A stretch of DNA of 64,000 nt from Puia sp963703355 (lineage in GTDB: Bacteria; Bacteroidota; Bacteroidia; Chitinophagales; Chitinophagaceae), in contig OY969813.1 of the NCBI GenBank assembly GCA_963703355.1, positions 248,001-312,000 of the forward strand. Direction: 5' to 3'. Below are positions 34,850 through 44,744 of the stretch, piece after piece. The position numbers and the translations under genes are program-made. The notes under the pieces are model-generated. The model saw only the letters and a program-made list of their open reading frames with translations. It did not search any database and was not told where the DNA came from. Position 1 is the stretch's first letter, and every line of letters starts with the position of its first letter.

Positions 34850-36775
34850 TTGAATACTTTTTTGCATACCATCCGCCGATTTCTATTGCCATGTTGTTTG
34901 CTGTGTTTTTATACAACAGTAAAAGCCGGAACTGGCCATGATATTCTTATTAGTTCCGATACCGTCCCCAAAAACCCGACTCCCAAAAAACGCAGCAGTA
35001 TTACGAGGTATCTGAACATTATAACGGATCAGCAACAACGTGACTCCCTGTTTTTGGAATTGGGAAAAACAAATGCCCCCGTTCAGCAGACGGATAGTCA
35101 GGTGTGGAAATCCAGGGAAAATACTTTTAGCGTGTATCGTGGAAAACAGATTCGTTATATCTATTACAATCAGTTAAAAGTATTTGGTACCACGATCGAA
35201 GATACATCAGTTGTACAATCGAAGCTTATCCGATTTGCCAATATGCTTCACTACAATACACGGATATGGATGATACGGCAATCGCTTTTTTTCAAGGAAG
35301 GTGATACAGTGAATGCATATAAACTCGTCGACAATGAAAGGTATCTGCGTCGACTGCCTTTTATTCAGGATGCACGTATTTATATCATCAACAGTTACGA
35401 GAGCAACGACTCTATTGATATCGTTGTTTTAACCAAAGACGTTTTTGAGTATGGTACCAGCATAGCCGATTTGAATAACACCAAGGCTGCGGTGAATGTT
35501 TTTAATACGAACCTGCTGGGTGCGGGACAGCGGGTTGCTTTTGGATTTAGCTGGGACAATTCATACACTCCACAATGGCGTACCGGTGCGAGTTATACTA
35601 AATATAATGCTGGAGGAACGTTCGCAGATATTACGGCCGGTTATTCGCTTTTGAATGACCGGATTGACGCGGATACAGGTCAATATGAGAAGTCAGCATA
35701 CATCGCCATTAACCGGCCCCTGTATAGTACCTGGGCTTCCTTTACCGGTGGGTTGACGTTATCTACCAATCGTTCTGTCAATATCTTCAGTTATCCTGAT
35801 TCCATCTACAGAAATTATGCGTACAACCTCGTTGACTTATGGGGTGGTTATAACTTTACCAACCAGTATAAAAAAACGGGATTCAACAGTTTGAAACCAA
35901 ATATTGGTGTCGAGTTCAGAAGTTTCAATATGGACTTTACAATTAATCCATCGCAACCTTATTTGAAAACGAATCCTAATTATAATTCCCATTATTATCT
36001 TCTGGGTCAACTTGTTTTTTATCACCAGGACTTCTTCAAAACAAACTATTTCTTCGGCTTTGGAAGAACAGAGGATATTCCCATGGGATATACGTATTCC
36101 GGAAGTTTTGGTGTGGAAAACTGGATGGGGTTAAACCGAAGTTATACTGCCATACAGGCTCAGAAATATTGGTTCCTGGGTAAGAATCTGATCAGCACGA
36201 ATATTGGATTCGGGGGTTTCTGGCATAATCAGCAATCGCAGGATGCTGTTTTGCATATCACAGCAGATTACTATAGTAATTTGTTTCCTTTTCATGGCCA
36301 TGGTCCAAAGATTCGTGAATTCCTGCACGCAGATTATATCGTTGCGTTTGACACCGTTTTATATAAACCCGTTAACATCAATAAGGAAAATGGAATCTTT
36401 GGATATCGCAACACGCAGTTTAACAATTATCAACGATTTAATATAAGCGCTCAAACAAACTACTACAGCCCGATAAGCATTTATGGATTTAAATTTAATT
36501 TCTACCTGCTGCTGCAGGCGTCCTTGTTAACATCGCAGAAACAATCACTATGGGAAAGTCCTTTTTATTCCGGATATACGATCGGGTGTCAGATAAGAAA
36601 TGAAAATCTCTCCTTTAATACGCTGCAGATTTCTGCAAGTTATCAACCGATTGTAGTTCATGGTCCGATTGCTGCTTACGGTCCCAGTGCAATTTTTATT
36701 TCCATCACATCGGTTACTGCATTCAACTTCCCGATATTCGCCTTGCAGGAACCGACGTTGATACAATACCGGTAA
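34850..36775 (+). CDS. POTRA-containing outer-membrane beta-barrel protein
   Basis: 641 residues starting from TTG; no in-frame ATG gives a better start, and the TTG start yields a clear signal peptide (RRFLLPCCLLCFYTTVKA, cleavage about residue 26). Residues about 110-215 resemble a POTRA module (VYRGKQIRYIYYNQLKVFG ... LRRLPFIQDARIYI). The rest alternates aromatic and small residues in the way of beta-barrel strands (WRTGASYTKYNAGGTFADITAGYSL and so on). I see no Omp85 GGxxxxRG signature, so this is a BamA/TamA-related surface protein rather than a standard BamA. An outer-membrane location is likely; the function is unknown. An 8-bp array starts 5 bp after the stop. Confidence 0.75.
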   Translation: MNTFLHTIRRFLLPCCLLCFYTTVKAGTGHDILISSDTVPKNPTPKKRSSITRYLNIITDQQQRDSLFLELGKTNAPVQQTDSQVWKSRENTFSVYRGKQIRYIYYNQLKVFGTTIEDTSVVQSKLIRFANMLHYNTRIWMIRQSLFFKEGDTVNAYKLVDNERYLRRLPFIQDARIYIINSYESNDSIDIVVLTKDVFEYGTSIADLNNTKAAVNVFNTNLLGAGQRVAFGFSWDNSYTPQWRTGASYTKYNAGGTFADITAGYSLLNDRIDADTGQYEKSAYIAINRPLYSTWASFTGGLTLSTNRSVNIFSYPDSIYRNYAYNLVDLWGGYNFTNQYKKTGFNSLKPNIGVEFRSFNMDFTINPSQPYLKTNPNYNSHYYLLGQLVFYHQDFFKTNYFFGFGRTEDIPMGYTYSGSFGVENWMGLNRSYTAIQAQKYWFLGKNLISTNIGFGGFWHNQQSQDAVLHITADYYSNLFPFHGHGPKIREFLHADYIVAFDTVLYKPVNINKENGIFGYRNTQFNNYQRFNISAQTNYYSPISIYGFKFNFYLLLQASLLTSQKQSLWESPFYSGYTIGCQIRNENLSFNTLQISASYQPIVVHGPIAAYGPSAIFISITSVTAFNFPIFALQEPTLIQYR

Positions 36776-36780
36776 AGCAA

Positions 36781-36808
36781 GTATGGGAGTATGGGAGTAT
36801 GGGAGTAC
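36781..36808. repeat. 8-bp array, left arm bracketing the S23-type gene
   Basis: Three GTATGGGA units plus a partial one, immediately after the POTRA/barrel gene. The inverted partner is at 37278-37313, about 470 bp away. Confidence 0.9.
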
Positions 36809-36819
36809 ACTCATATACC

Positions 36820-37233
36820 TTATTTTTCTGTTTTTAAGTTTTTCTTAGCGGTAATAATTATTTTCGAAAGAATTGCAATGATCTCATTTATATTATTAAA
36901 TGTTTCTTTTTTGCCATTCAAATTTTCTGTTCTATCACACAAACTAAGCCAGTAAAAAGCTTCATTGGCCTCTTTCAATGCAATTTTCATTTTATGAATA
37001 AAATCAGGTCTGCTTTCGGAATGCTGTGCTTCAAAAACATTTGCTCCAATCGCTGTGCCTGATCTCAATAACTGGTTTGAAATAATGAATTTATTTTGGC
37101 TGTTAAGCAGCTCACAGTAGTTTACAATTGAAACGGAGAAATCTAACGTTTTTTTTACTATCGGTCCTTCCCGCATATGAATCAGATTGAATTTGTATGG
37201 ATCACAAATCTCACTCATATTGCATTCAGTCAA
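36820..37233 (-). CDS. Four-helix-bundle protein (S23/intervening-sequence type)
   Basis: 137 residues from the first ATG. The conserved family begins near the internal ATG at 37174-37176 (MREGPIVKKTLDFS), giving 118 residues, which is the usual length and my preferred start. Family features are clear: QLLRSGTAIGANVFEAQHSES, then FIHKMKIALKEANEAFYWL and a C-terminal helix NEIIAILSKIIITAKK. Members of this family occur inside 23S rRNA intervening sequences and, as Avd proteins, in diversity-generating retroelements where they bind nucleic acid. No reverse transcriptase or rRNA is near. The gene sits alone between two inverted 8-bp arrays at a convergent gene junction, which suggests a small mobile or repeat-associated unit. 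Confidence 0.85.
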   Translation of the reverse strand: MTECNMSEICDPYKFNLIHMREGPIVKKTLDFSVSIVNYCELLNSQNKFIISNQLLRSGTAIGANVFEAQHSESRPDFIHKMKIALKEANEAFYWLSLCDRTENLNGKKETFNNINEIIAILSKIIITAKKNLKTEK

Positions 37234-37277
37234 ATACGAAAATCACCCTAAAAAAAGAGGAAAATCACCCGCATTTA

Positions 37278-37313
37278 TACTCCCATACTCCCATACTCCC
37301 ATACTCCCATACT
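37278..37313. repeat. 8-bp array, right arm bracketing the S23-type gene
   Basis: Four TACTCCCA units plus a partial one, the reverse complement of the left arm. It ends 5 bp before the stop codon of the AsmA-like gene (37319-37321). Confidence 0.9.
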
Positions 37314-37318
37314 TGTCC

Positions 37319-40300
37319 TCACTCTGCTTTCTCCTGCAACGGATCGTTGTCAGAACTGCTCATTTTGATTTTTGGATTGTCTGAACTGCCTGTGATGCGT
37401 ACAGGTATGCCAATGATTCCCAAGGGAGGAAGGCCGATGCGCATTTTAAAATTTACTTTGTTATCAAAGGATGTCTGTCCTTCAAACCGTATACGCATCC
37501 CACCGGTTTTGAATTTTAATCTCTCAATCGTAATCAGATTATTTTTTATGGTGGATTTGATATCTATTTTCGAAAGATCCGGATCTTTCAATTCTGTTTT
37601 TCCGGACGCTGAACTGACTGTATTGAATAATTTCCATCCATTGAATTTTACATTTTTTACACTCAATATACCGCCTCCGGCCAATGAAGGATAGATGGGA
37701 TACATATTCTCGTTGAGTTTGCCACTCAAAGAATAATCTAGTGAAATAATACCCGAAGCGTGCTGTGCCGAACTGGCCAGGTCGTGGAAAATCTTTATTT
37801 GTTGATAAGCTTTCTGTACATCGAAGTCCTTTGCCTGCAATTGATATTCAAATCTGGCCCGCGACATACCCAAATTGGCATATTTACCTTTCATGGCAAC
37901 CTGACATCCGATAAGATCGAATCCCGTTTCCTCCAGTTCAATTTGGCTGTCCCGCAGATTTACCCTGCCCTGAAAATTTTTTAATAAAATGTCATTGTAA
38001 ACAACCTGTTCGGCGGAAGCCTTAATAACCAAATCGAGATTTCCAGGAACTACAATCACGCCTGTTGACGACGGTGTACCTGCAGTAGAAGATGTGTTTC
38101 CCGCAAATACGGCAAACTCATTCAGATTAATATTTTTTGCTTTAAGGTCAAAATTTGCTTTTAATATTTCTTTTTTACTCAAAACAAAATTGAACACATT
38201 TTCCGCGAAGCCATCCAGTTGGATATCAGACCTTCCATAAGAGGCCTTAAATGTTTCAAACCACATTTTATCCTGATCAAATCTGAAATGACCCTGACTG
38301 ATCAGAAATGGTTTTGGATACATTTCATATGTTAATCGAAGATCTTTTACATCCAACGTTCCTGCATTCTGCAGGAGATTGAAACGTTGATTTTCTGCAT
38401 CACTTTGTTTGCCCTTAAAATCTGCGCGGGCACTAATTATGCCCGTAACCCCAATATCTTTGATGGCAAATACCTGATATATTTTCCCGAGATCCAGCTC
38501 TCCATTTGCGGAAACATCATAGTTGAGGTCTTCGAAATTTTTGAATCTGCCTGAAAAATAAAATGGTTTGCCTTCAAAGCTCATGCTGGCAGGTGAGATA
38601 AAACATTCTAGGGAATTCAGGTCGCTGTTTTTATCCTGTATGTTGGCTTCAATATTTATTTTCTCTATAGGATGAGGGTAGTATTTGGTTTGAATGTACC
38701 CGTCTTTCAATGAAAAATGGGCATTCGTTTTGGGAAACAGATGATGCTCAGGCGAATACTTACCCGTATCCCGAATATTAAATTGAACCTGACCGGCCAG
38801 TGACAAGCTGTCAAACGGATATATTTTTTGTATATCGGAAAGATTCACGGATCCCTTCAGCCGAATATCCATCGGAAAATCCGGCGACGTGTGAACGATC
38901 GCAGTTCCCTGTATATTATTATTCAGTGCAGTCGCATATAAAGAATCTATCTTAAAATACGCATGGCGATAGTTGGAGTCTGCACATGCTGCCTGCATAT
39001 TGATATATACATTTTCTAAAGGCTGTGAAACCGCATTGTATTTAAAATACCCGTTTTTTAAAGAACATTGTAAATCAAAAACCGGAATGGAAGCGGTTAC
39101 CGTATCTTTTTTTCTGAGCGAAGTCTGAATAATTTTCCTGGAGAATTTTCCTTTGGATAATAACTGCACACGGATGTCGCCTTTCATCTCAATTCCTTTC
39201 AACCCCAGCGCTCTTTGTAAATTTTGAAGATCCAGTGACGCTTCTGCACGTATATTAATACGGGGCTCAGAGAGTCCCATAGTTTCCATCTGCAAATGAA
39301 AAGTTTCTTTTTCCATGGAGAATTTTAGCGTGTCAACTTTTACATGTATTTTTTCCGGATCGAGAGATGGAATCTCCAGATTTGAATAAATAGTAAGTCC
39401 ACTAACCGGCAGTGTGGCGTTCTGATAAGAAATGTATCCGTCACGAACGGCCATCTTCACAGAAAGATCCGGCATTTCATTGTCTGAAGCAATGTATTTT
39501 CCGATAAGAGAAGCTGACAGGTCAACAGTTCCCTTTACCGTTGTTTTTGTTAGCCAGTCAAGGTACTCTGGTGGCAGGATGGTAATGAGTTGATAAAGAT
39601 CTGCATGTTGAGTAGACAACTTCGTATTGATATCGTATCCGTTTTTTAAAAAATCCAGCCTTCCGCTAAATCCGATATTCAGTTTATTTACAATGATATT
39701 ATTGTTCTCAAAACTGAATGCCAGCGTTTTTGTATTTATGTGCGTCACGAGATTGGCGTCAATTGCCTTTCTTCTGACGTAGGACTGATTTTTGAAAGTC
39801 ACGTTGAGAGAATCTGTCCGCAGATGGGACGCCAGGTCGAATATTGATTTGCTGAGGTCCCCCGATCCTTCATAAAACAAATGTTCAGCCTGTATTAACA
39901 TCGGTATTGACTTGTCGTTGTATTCCAGTCGGCTATCTTTAATTACAATTTTCTCCAAATGCAACGATGCAGCTGAAGAATCCGTATTTTCTGTTTTTGA
40001 ACTGGTATCAGATATATAGATATTATAATTTGCCTGACCCTTTTCGTCCAGCATAATATGCATAAAGGCACCGTTGAGAAAGATCTTATTGACGGAAACC
40101 TGATGATCGAATATTAATTTTTCGAGATTGACTCCAAATCCAAGTTTTTCAGCAGATAACAAGGTATCCGTCTGAAATGGCGCTGATCCCTTGAGGTCTA
40201 CGTCATATAAAGTAAGCGTGAGGGACGGGAAATGAGTGAAAAAAGAAAGCCGGGCTTTTGAGAAATTCAGTTCACCCCTGATGGATTGATTTGTCCAGTG

Positions 40301-40444
40301 TTTGATTTGTTTTCCAACGGTATCCGGAAAAAAATAGGGGGCAAGAAATAACAAAAGTAAAACAGATAGGGCAGTGATGCCGGTTATTTTTAATATTCGC
40401 AGGAAAATGATGGTTACTTTGTTCAAGACGGCCGTTTGGAGCAA
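37319..40444 (-). CDS. AsmA-family envelope protein
   Basis: 1,041 residues. A single N-terminal membrane helix (ITGITALSVLLLLFLAPYFF, about 18-37) is followed by a long repetitive beta region typical of AsmA/TamB-like bridge proteins. The N-terminal AsmA segment (IRGELNFSKARLSFFTHFPSLTLTLYDVDL) is characteristic, and the end (LKFKTGGMRIRFEGQTSF...MRIGLPPLGIIGIPVRITG) matches the AsmA C-terminal domain. Such proteins span the periplasm and are thought to carry phospholipid to the outer membrane or affect its assembly. It is monocistronic, its stop lies beside an array, and the T9SS cargo gene diverges from it. Confidence 0.88.
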   Translation of the reverse strand: MLQTAVLNKVTIIFLRILKITGITALSVLLLLFLAPYFFPDTVGKQIKHWTNQSIRGELNFSKARLSFFTHFPSLTLTLYDVDLKGSAPFQTDTLLSAEKLGFGVNLEKLIFDHQVSVNKIFLNGAFMHIMLDEKGQANYNIYISDTSSKTENTDSSAASLHLEKIVIKDSRLEYNDKSIPMLIQAEHLFYEGSGDLSKSIFDLASHLRTDSLNVTFKNQSYVRRKAIDANLVTHINTKTLAFSFENNNIIVNKLNIGFSGRLDFLKNGYDINTKLSTQHADLYQLITILPPEYLDWLTKTTVKGTVDLSASLIGKYIASDNEMPDLSVKMAVRDGYISYQNATLPVSGLTIYSNLEIPSLDPEKIHVKVDTLKFSMEKETFHLQMETMGLSEPRINIRAEASLDLQNLQRALGLKGIEMKGDIRVQLLSKGKFSRKIIQTSLRKKDTVTASIPVFDLQCSLKNGYFKYNAVSQPLENVYINMQAACADSNYRHAYFKIDSLYATALNNNIQGTAIVHTSPDFPMDIRLKGSVNLSDIQKIYPFDSLSLAGQVQFNIRDTGKYSPEHHLFPKTNAHFSLKDGYIQTKYYPHPIEKINIEANIQDKNSDLNSLECFISPASMSFEGKPFYFSGRFKNFEDLNYDVSANGELDLGKIYQVFAIKDIGVTGIISARADFKGKQSDAENQRFNLLQNAGTLDVKDLRLTYEMYPKPFLISQGHFRFDQDKMWFETFKASYGRSDIQLDGFAENVFNFVLSKKEILKANFDLKAKNINLNEFAVFAGNTSSTAGTPSSTGVIVVPGNLDLVIKASAEQVVYNDILLKNFQGRVNLRDSQIELEETGFDLIGCQVAMKGKYANLGMSRARFEYQLQAKDFDVQKAYQQIKIFHDLASSAQHASGIISLDYSLSGKLNENMYPIYPSLAGGGILSVKNVKFNGWKLFNTVSSASGKTELKDPDLSKIDIKSTIKNNLITIERLKFKTGGMRIRFEGQTSFDNKVNFKMRIGLPPLGIIGIPVRITGSSDNPKIKMSSSDNDPLQEKAE

Positions 40445-40571
40445 AATTAATCAATCATAAATAGCTCTAAAACAGAGTAATTATACAAAGAGTATGCATA
40501 AATAATCCAATCTTTAATCATTTCTTTTTATACTGCAACAATCATCCCGAAAATGATGTCATACGTCTAAC

Positions 40572-42572
40572 GTGAAATCGATTCTAATTGTTTTTTTGGT
40601 GCTCATTTCGATGTGCTGCTGGTCACAGCGTTTTCCTGTTATCGGTCAGCTTCCTTCTACCGCATTTCCAGTTTGCGGCACAGATATTTTCACACAGTCG
40701 ACGGTCCCGATAGGAAGTACACATTCCCTGCAGGTCCCGGGCTGTGGCTCTTATCCTGATACGAATCCTTTTTGGTATTCTTTTACTTGTTACGTTAGTG
40801 GTACTCTCGGGTTTCTTATCACTCCTAAAAATCCGAACGACGATTATGACTGGATGCTGTTTGATATTACAGGACATAATCCCAACGATGTTTTTACAGA
40901 TGTTTCTCTCGTGGTTGCGGGTAACTGGGCGGGCACGTATGGTCTTACTGGTGCAAGAAGGGGAGGTTTCCCGGGGATTGAATGCGCCTCTATACCTTCC
41001 GATAACGTGCCTACTTTCAGCTCCCTGGTAAACCTGATTCAGGGTCATAAATATCTTTTGCTGATAAGTCATTACACCGAGACCCAAAGTGGATATACAC
41101 TGGCTTTCGGTAGCGGAACAGCAGTTATAACCGATCCGTTGTTGCCTGCGTTAAAATCCGCTTCAGTTAGCTGTGATAGAAAAACCCTGACTATTGGTTT
41201 AAATAAACAAATAAGGTGTAATAGTCTGGCAGCAGACGGGTCAGATTTTATACTCATGTCAGTTCCTGGTTCCATTGTAGCGGCATCCGGAATCAATTGC
41301 AGCAATGGATTTGATATGGATTCCGTTTTGATAAATCTGAATACACCGCTGGCTCCAGGCAATTATTCCCTCTTATCGCAAATAGGTACAGATGGAAATA
41401 CATTACTTGATAATTGTGGAAACATGTTGGCCGTCGGCGACAGTGTTTCTTTTAAAGTGTTACCCATGCAGCCCACTCCGTTTGACAGTCTTACAACTCC
41501 GGGTTGCGCACCAAAAATAATTGAGTTGGTTTTTGCCAAACCAATACAGTGCAGTTCCATTGCATCTGATGGTTCTGACTTTACGATAACAGGGGATCCT
41601 TCAATAAAAATATCAGGAGCTTCAGGTGTCTGCTCCGGCGGACTGACAAGCGTCATTGATCTTACACTCAATCAGCCGATCGTTACAGGAGGAGTTTTTA
41701 ATGTTACACTGGTATCCGGTACAGACGGGAATACAATTATAGACGCGTGCAATGAGGTAACACCCGCAGGCGCTTCTGTCTCTTTTACCACAAAAGATAC
41801 CGTTTCGGCAAATTTCAGCTATACAACTGCACTGGGATGTAAATATGATTCTGTTTTTTTGAATTATATTCCCGATCATGGTGTAAGTCAATGGCAATGG
41901 ACTATTGATTCCTCTCTCAGCAGTAGTGTGCTGGATCCATCATTGGTATTCAGTATATATGGATTGAAAAATATTCAGCATGTCGTATCCAATGGTTTTT
42001 GCAGTGACACGGTATCCGAAGTGGTTAACTTAAACAATACGTTGGTAGCAAATTTTGAAGCCCCTGCTGAAGTATGTCCAAAAGATGAAGCAACATTCAG
42101 CAATATTTCGATAGGGAATATTATTTCCTCGAATTGGAGCTTCGGTGACGGAACCACCAGCAATCTGCAAACGCCACCTGCTCATTTGTACCCCGATACC
42201 TGGGCCGGAAAAACATATAATGTGAATTTGATCGTCGAAAATAATCTGGGTTGTTTTGATACGCTGTCGAAATCCATTATCAAATTACAAAGCTGTTATA
42301 TTGCCGTGCCAAATGCTTTTACACCGAATGGTGACGGTAAAAATGACTATTTATATCCCCTGAATGCTTTTTCAGCCACTAATTTGGAATTCAGGGTATA
42401 CAACCGTTATGGTCAGCTTGTTTTCGAAACGAAAGACTGGTCACACAAATGGGACGGTACAATAAACGGCAAACCACAACCTTCGGGAACCTATGTTTGG
42501 ACATTACAATATACGGATGGGGCATCCGGCAAATATTTTTCTCTCAAAGGTACCAGCACACTGATAAGATAA
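40572..42572 (+). CDS. T9SS cargo protein with PKD domain and gliding-type C-terminal sorting domain
   Basis: 666 residues. Signal peptide KSILIVFLVLISMCCWS. Residues about 195-415 contain two tandem ~105-residue modules (each with a C-x-S/N-I/LAxDGSDF core and a GTDGNTxxDxC strand) that look like Ig-like 'SbsA' type repeats. A PKD-like module follows (SNWSFGDGTTSN, with the typical aromatic-FGDG motif). The C-terminal domain (about 575-666: VPNAFTPNGDGKNDYLYP ... FRVYNRYGQLVFET ... WDGTINGKPQPSGTYVW) is the gliding-motility-associated, type B sorting domain. Likely a surface or secreted adhesin or structural protein; no enzymatic domain is visible. Confidence 0.9.
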   Translation: MKSILIVFLVLISMCCWSQRFPVIGQLPSTAFPVCGTDIFTQSTVPIGSTHSLQVPGCGSYPDTNPFWYSFTCYVSGTLGFLITPKNPNDDYDWMLFDITGHNPNDVFTDVSLVVAGNWAGTYGLTGARRGGFPGIECASIPSDNVPTFSSLVNLIQGHKYLLLISHYTETQSGYTLAFGSGTAVITDPLLPALKSASVSCDRKTLTIGLNKQIRCNSLAADGSDFILMSVPGSIVAASGINCSNGFDMDSVLINLNTPLAPGNYSLLSQIGTDGNTLLDNCGNMLAVGDSVSFKVLPMQPTPFDSLTTPGCAPKIIELVFAKPIQCSSIASDGSDFTITGDPSIKISGASGVCSGGLTSVIDLTLNQPIVTGGVFNVTLVSGTDGNTIIDACNEVTPAGASVSFTTKDTVSANFSYTTALGCKYDSVFLNYIPDHGVSQWQWTIDSSLSSSVLDPSLVFSIYGLKNIQHVVSNGFCSDTVSEVVNLNNTLVANFEAPAEVCPKDEATFSNISIGNIISSNWSFGDGTTSNLQTPPAHLYPDTWAGKTYNVNLIVENNLGCFDTLSKSIIKLQSCYIAVPNAFTPNGDGKNDYLYPLNAFSATNLEFRVYNRYGQLVFETKDWSHKWDGTINGKPQPSGTYVWTLQYTDGASGKYFSLKGTSTLIR

Positions 42573-42719
42573 ATAAATTAGCGGTGCAGGTTTCATGTAA
42601 ATAATCCCGGGACATCCGATAATGAATTAACTTTATGTCATGCCATTTGCCATATTCTCAAAAAAAAATTATTGGATTCGTGGAATGGTTTATGAAGTAT
42701 ACAGACAAATAGTAATCTC

Positions 42720-44729
42720 ATGGAAACAGCTGAAAAAACAACCACAGGTTTAGAAACACTTTGTATTAATACGGTAAGGGTGCTCGCTGCGGATGCGGTA
42801 CAAAAGGCAAACTCGGGTCATCCGGGAACAGCCATGGCGCTCGCGCCTTTGGCACATGTGCTGTGGTCTAAGATGATGAATTACAATCCACAGAATCCAA
42901 ATTGGGCAAATCGTGATCGGTTTATTCTATCTGCGGGTCATGCCTGTATACTCCAATACAGCTACCTGTTTTTAACTGGCTACGATCTTACGCTGGGCGA
43001 CATTAAAAAATTCAGGCAGTTGCATAGTAAAACTCCCGGACATCCCGAATATGGATTGTTGGACGGCATTGAAGCCACCACAGGCCCTTTGGGTCAGGGT
43101 TTCGCAAATGGTGTGGGTATGGGTATTGCGCAAAAATTCCTGGCCGAACGATATAACAAACCGGGTTTTGAGATTTTTGATTATAGTATATATATTATTT
43201 GTAGCGATGGAGATATCATGGAGGGCATTACTTCCGAAGCAGCATCTGTTGCGGGAAATCTTCAGTTAGGAAACCTGATCTACATATACGATGACAACCA
43301 TATTACAATAGAAGGGAATACGGCGATTACTTTTAATGAAGACGTTGCCGCCCGGTATCTCGCGTATGGATGGCATGTGCAGGTTTTACCTGATGGCAAT
43401 GATCTGGCCGCCATTGAACAGGCGCTAAAAAAAGCAAAAGAAGAAACGACCAAGCCTTCATTGATAAAATTGAGGACACATATTGGATATGGTAGTCCGA
43501 ATAAAGTGGATAGTGCATCGGCACATGGCTCGCCACTGGGAGAGGATGAAGTGAAATTGGTTAAGAAATTTTTTGGATTTGATCCCGATCAGTCATTTGT
43601 GGTATCCGAAAACGTATTGTCTTTTTATCGCGCCATTGGAAAATCAGGAATTGAAAAAGAAAAATCATGGAATAATTTATTTAATCAATACAGGGAAAAA
43701 TATTCCGTGGAAGCAAATGAATTTGTTTCGGCGAGTAACGGAAAAATTCCTTCTGGTTGGAAAGAAAAAATTCCGGTGTTTACTGGTAGTGAGAAAATAG
43801 CAACACGCAAAGCTTCGGGAAAAGTGTTGAACGCGATTGCGGGTCAGATTCCTTTATTAATGGGTGGTTCGGCAGATCTGTCTCCATCTACAGATACCAT
43901 ATTGGATAAATTCAATTCTTTTTCGCCGGAACACCGCGACGGACGGAATTTTCATTTTGGAATTCGTGAACATAGTATGGGTGCCATACTCAATGGGATG
44001 GCACTTACTAAAGGATTTATTCCCTATGGGGCTACATTTCTCATTTTTTCTGATTATATGCGGCCGCCGATGAGACTCGCAGCCATCAGTAAAATAAAGC
44101 CTATCTATGTTTTTACACATGATAGCATCGGTTTAGGGGAGGATGGAACCACGCATCAGCCCGTTGAACAACTGGCCGGACTCAGATCCGTTCCAAACAT
44201 GATGGTCATTCGTCCGGCAGATGCCAACGAAACAGCCCAGGCATGGCGCGTAGCGTTGGAACACAGCGGAGGTCCGGTGGTCATTGTACTTACAAGACAG
44301 GGTTTACCCGTAATAGATCAGGAGAAATATACAAAGGCAACAGCACTTGAAAAAGGAGCATATATTCTTTCAGATGCTGATAAAAAACCGGATGTAATAT
44401 TAATAGGAACCGGTTCCGAAGTGAGTCTTTTATTGAGCGCGCAAGTAAAACTAAAAGAAAAATCGATCAACGCGCGGGTTGTAAGTATGCCCTCCTGGGA
44501 GTTGTTTGAAAAACAGGATGCGGCTTATAAAGAATCGGTTTTCCCAAAAGAAATAAGGAAGCGATTGTCTGTTGAAGCAGCATCCAGTTTTGGCTGGCTG
44601 AAATATACTACCGAGGACGGAAAAAGTCTTGGTCTAAATCGTTTTGGAGAATCTGCACCTGCAGAAGAACTCTTCAAAGAATTTGGATTTACAGTTGAAA
44701 ATATCGTATCATTAGCGGAATCACTATAA
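42720..44729 (+). CDS. tkt: Transketolase
   Basis: 669 residues, full-length. It moves two-carbon units between sugar phosphates in the non-oxidative pentose-phosphate pathway using thiamine diphosphate. Motifs: SGHPG at 32-36, SAGH with His74, TGPLGQG at 121-127, and the ThDP/metal motif GD...EG at 164-169 with DDN at 191-193. In the Pyr domain RNFHFGIREHSMGAILNGMAL carries the catalytic Glu, and HDSIGLGEDGTTHQPVEQLAGLRS is diagnostic. An AI-2E-family permease follows 15 bp later on the same strand, so the two may be co-transcribed without an obvious functional link. Confidence 0.97.
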   Translation: METAEKTTTGLETLCINTVRVLAADAVQKANSGHPGTAMALAPLAHVLWSKMMNYNPQNPNWANRDRFILSAGHACILQYSYLFLTGYDLTLGDIKKFRQLHSKTPGHPEYGLLDGIEATTGPLGQGFANGVGMGIAQKFLAERYNKPGFEIFDYSIYIICSDGDIMEGITSEAASVAGNLQLGNLIYIYDDNHITIEGNTAITFNEDVAARYLAYGWHVQVLPDGNDLAAIEQALKKAKEETTKPSLIKLRTHIGYGSPNKVDSASAHGSPLGEDEVKLVKKFFGFDPDQSFVVSENVLSFYRAIGKSGIEKEKSWNNLFNQYREKYSVEANEFVSASNGKIPSGWKEKIPVFTGSEKIATRKASGKVLNAIAGQIPLLMGGSADLSPSTDTILDKFNSFSPEHRDGRNFHFGIREHSMGAILNGMALTKGFIPYGATFLIFSDYMRPPMRLAAISKIKPIYVFTHDSIGLGEDGTTHQPVEQLAGLRSVPNMMVIRPADANETAQAWRVALEHSGGPVVIVLTRQGLPVIDQEKYTKATALEKGAYILSDADKKPDVILIGTGSEVSLLLSAQVKLKEKSINARVVSMPSWELFEKQDAAYKESVFPKEIRKRLSVEAASSFGWLKYTTEDGKSLGLNRFGESAPAEELFKEFGFTVENIVSLAESL

Positions 44730-44744
44730 ACAGGGATATGTGTC

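Noticed and set aside
36820..37233. Diversity-generating retroelement accessory protein (Avd)
   Set aside because: No reverse transcriptase, template repeat or variable-repeat gene is nearby; only the general four-helix-bundle family is supported.
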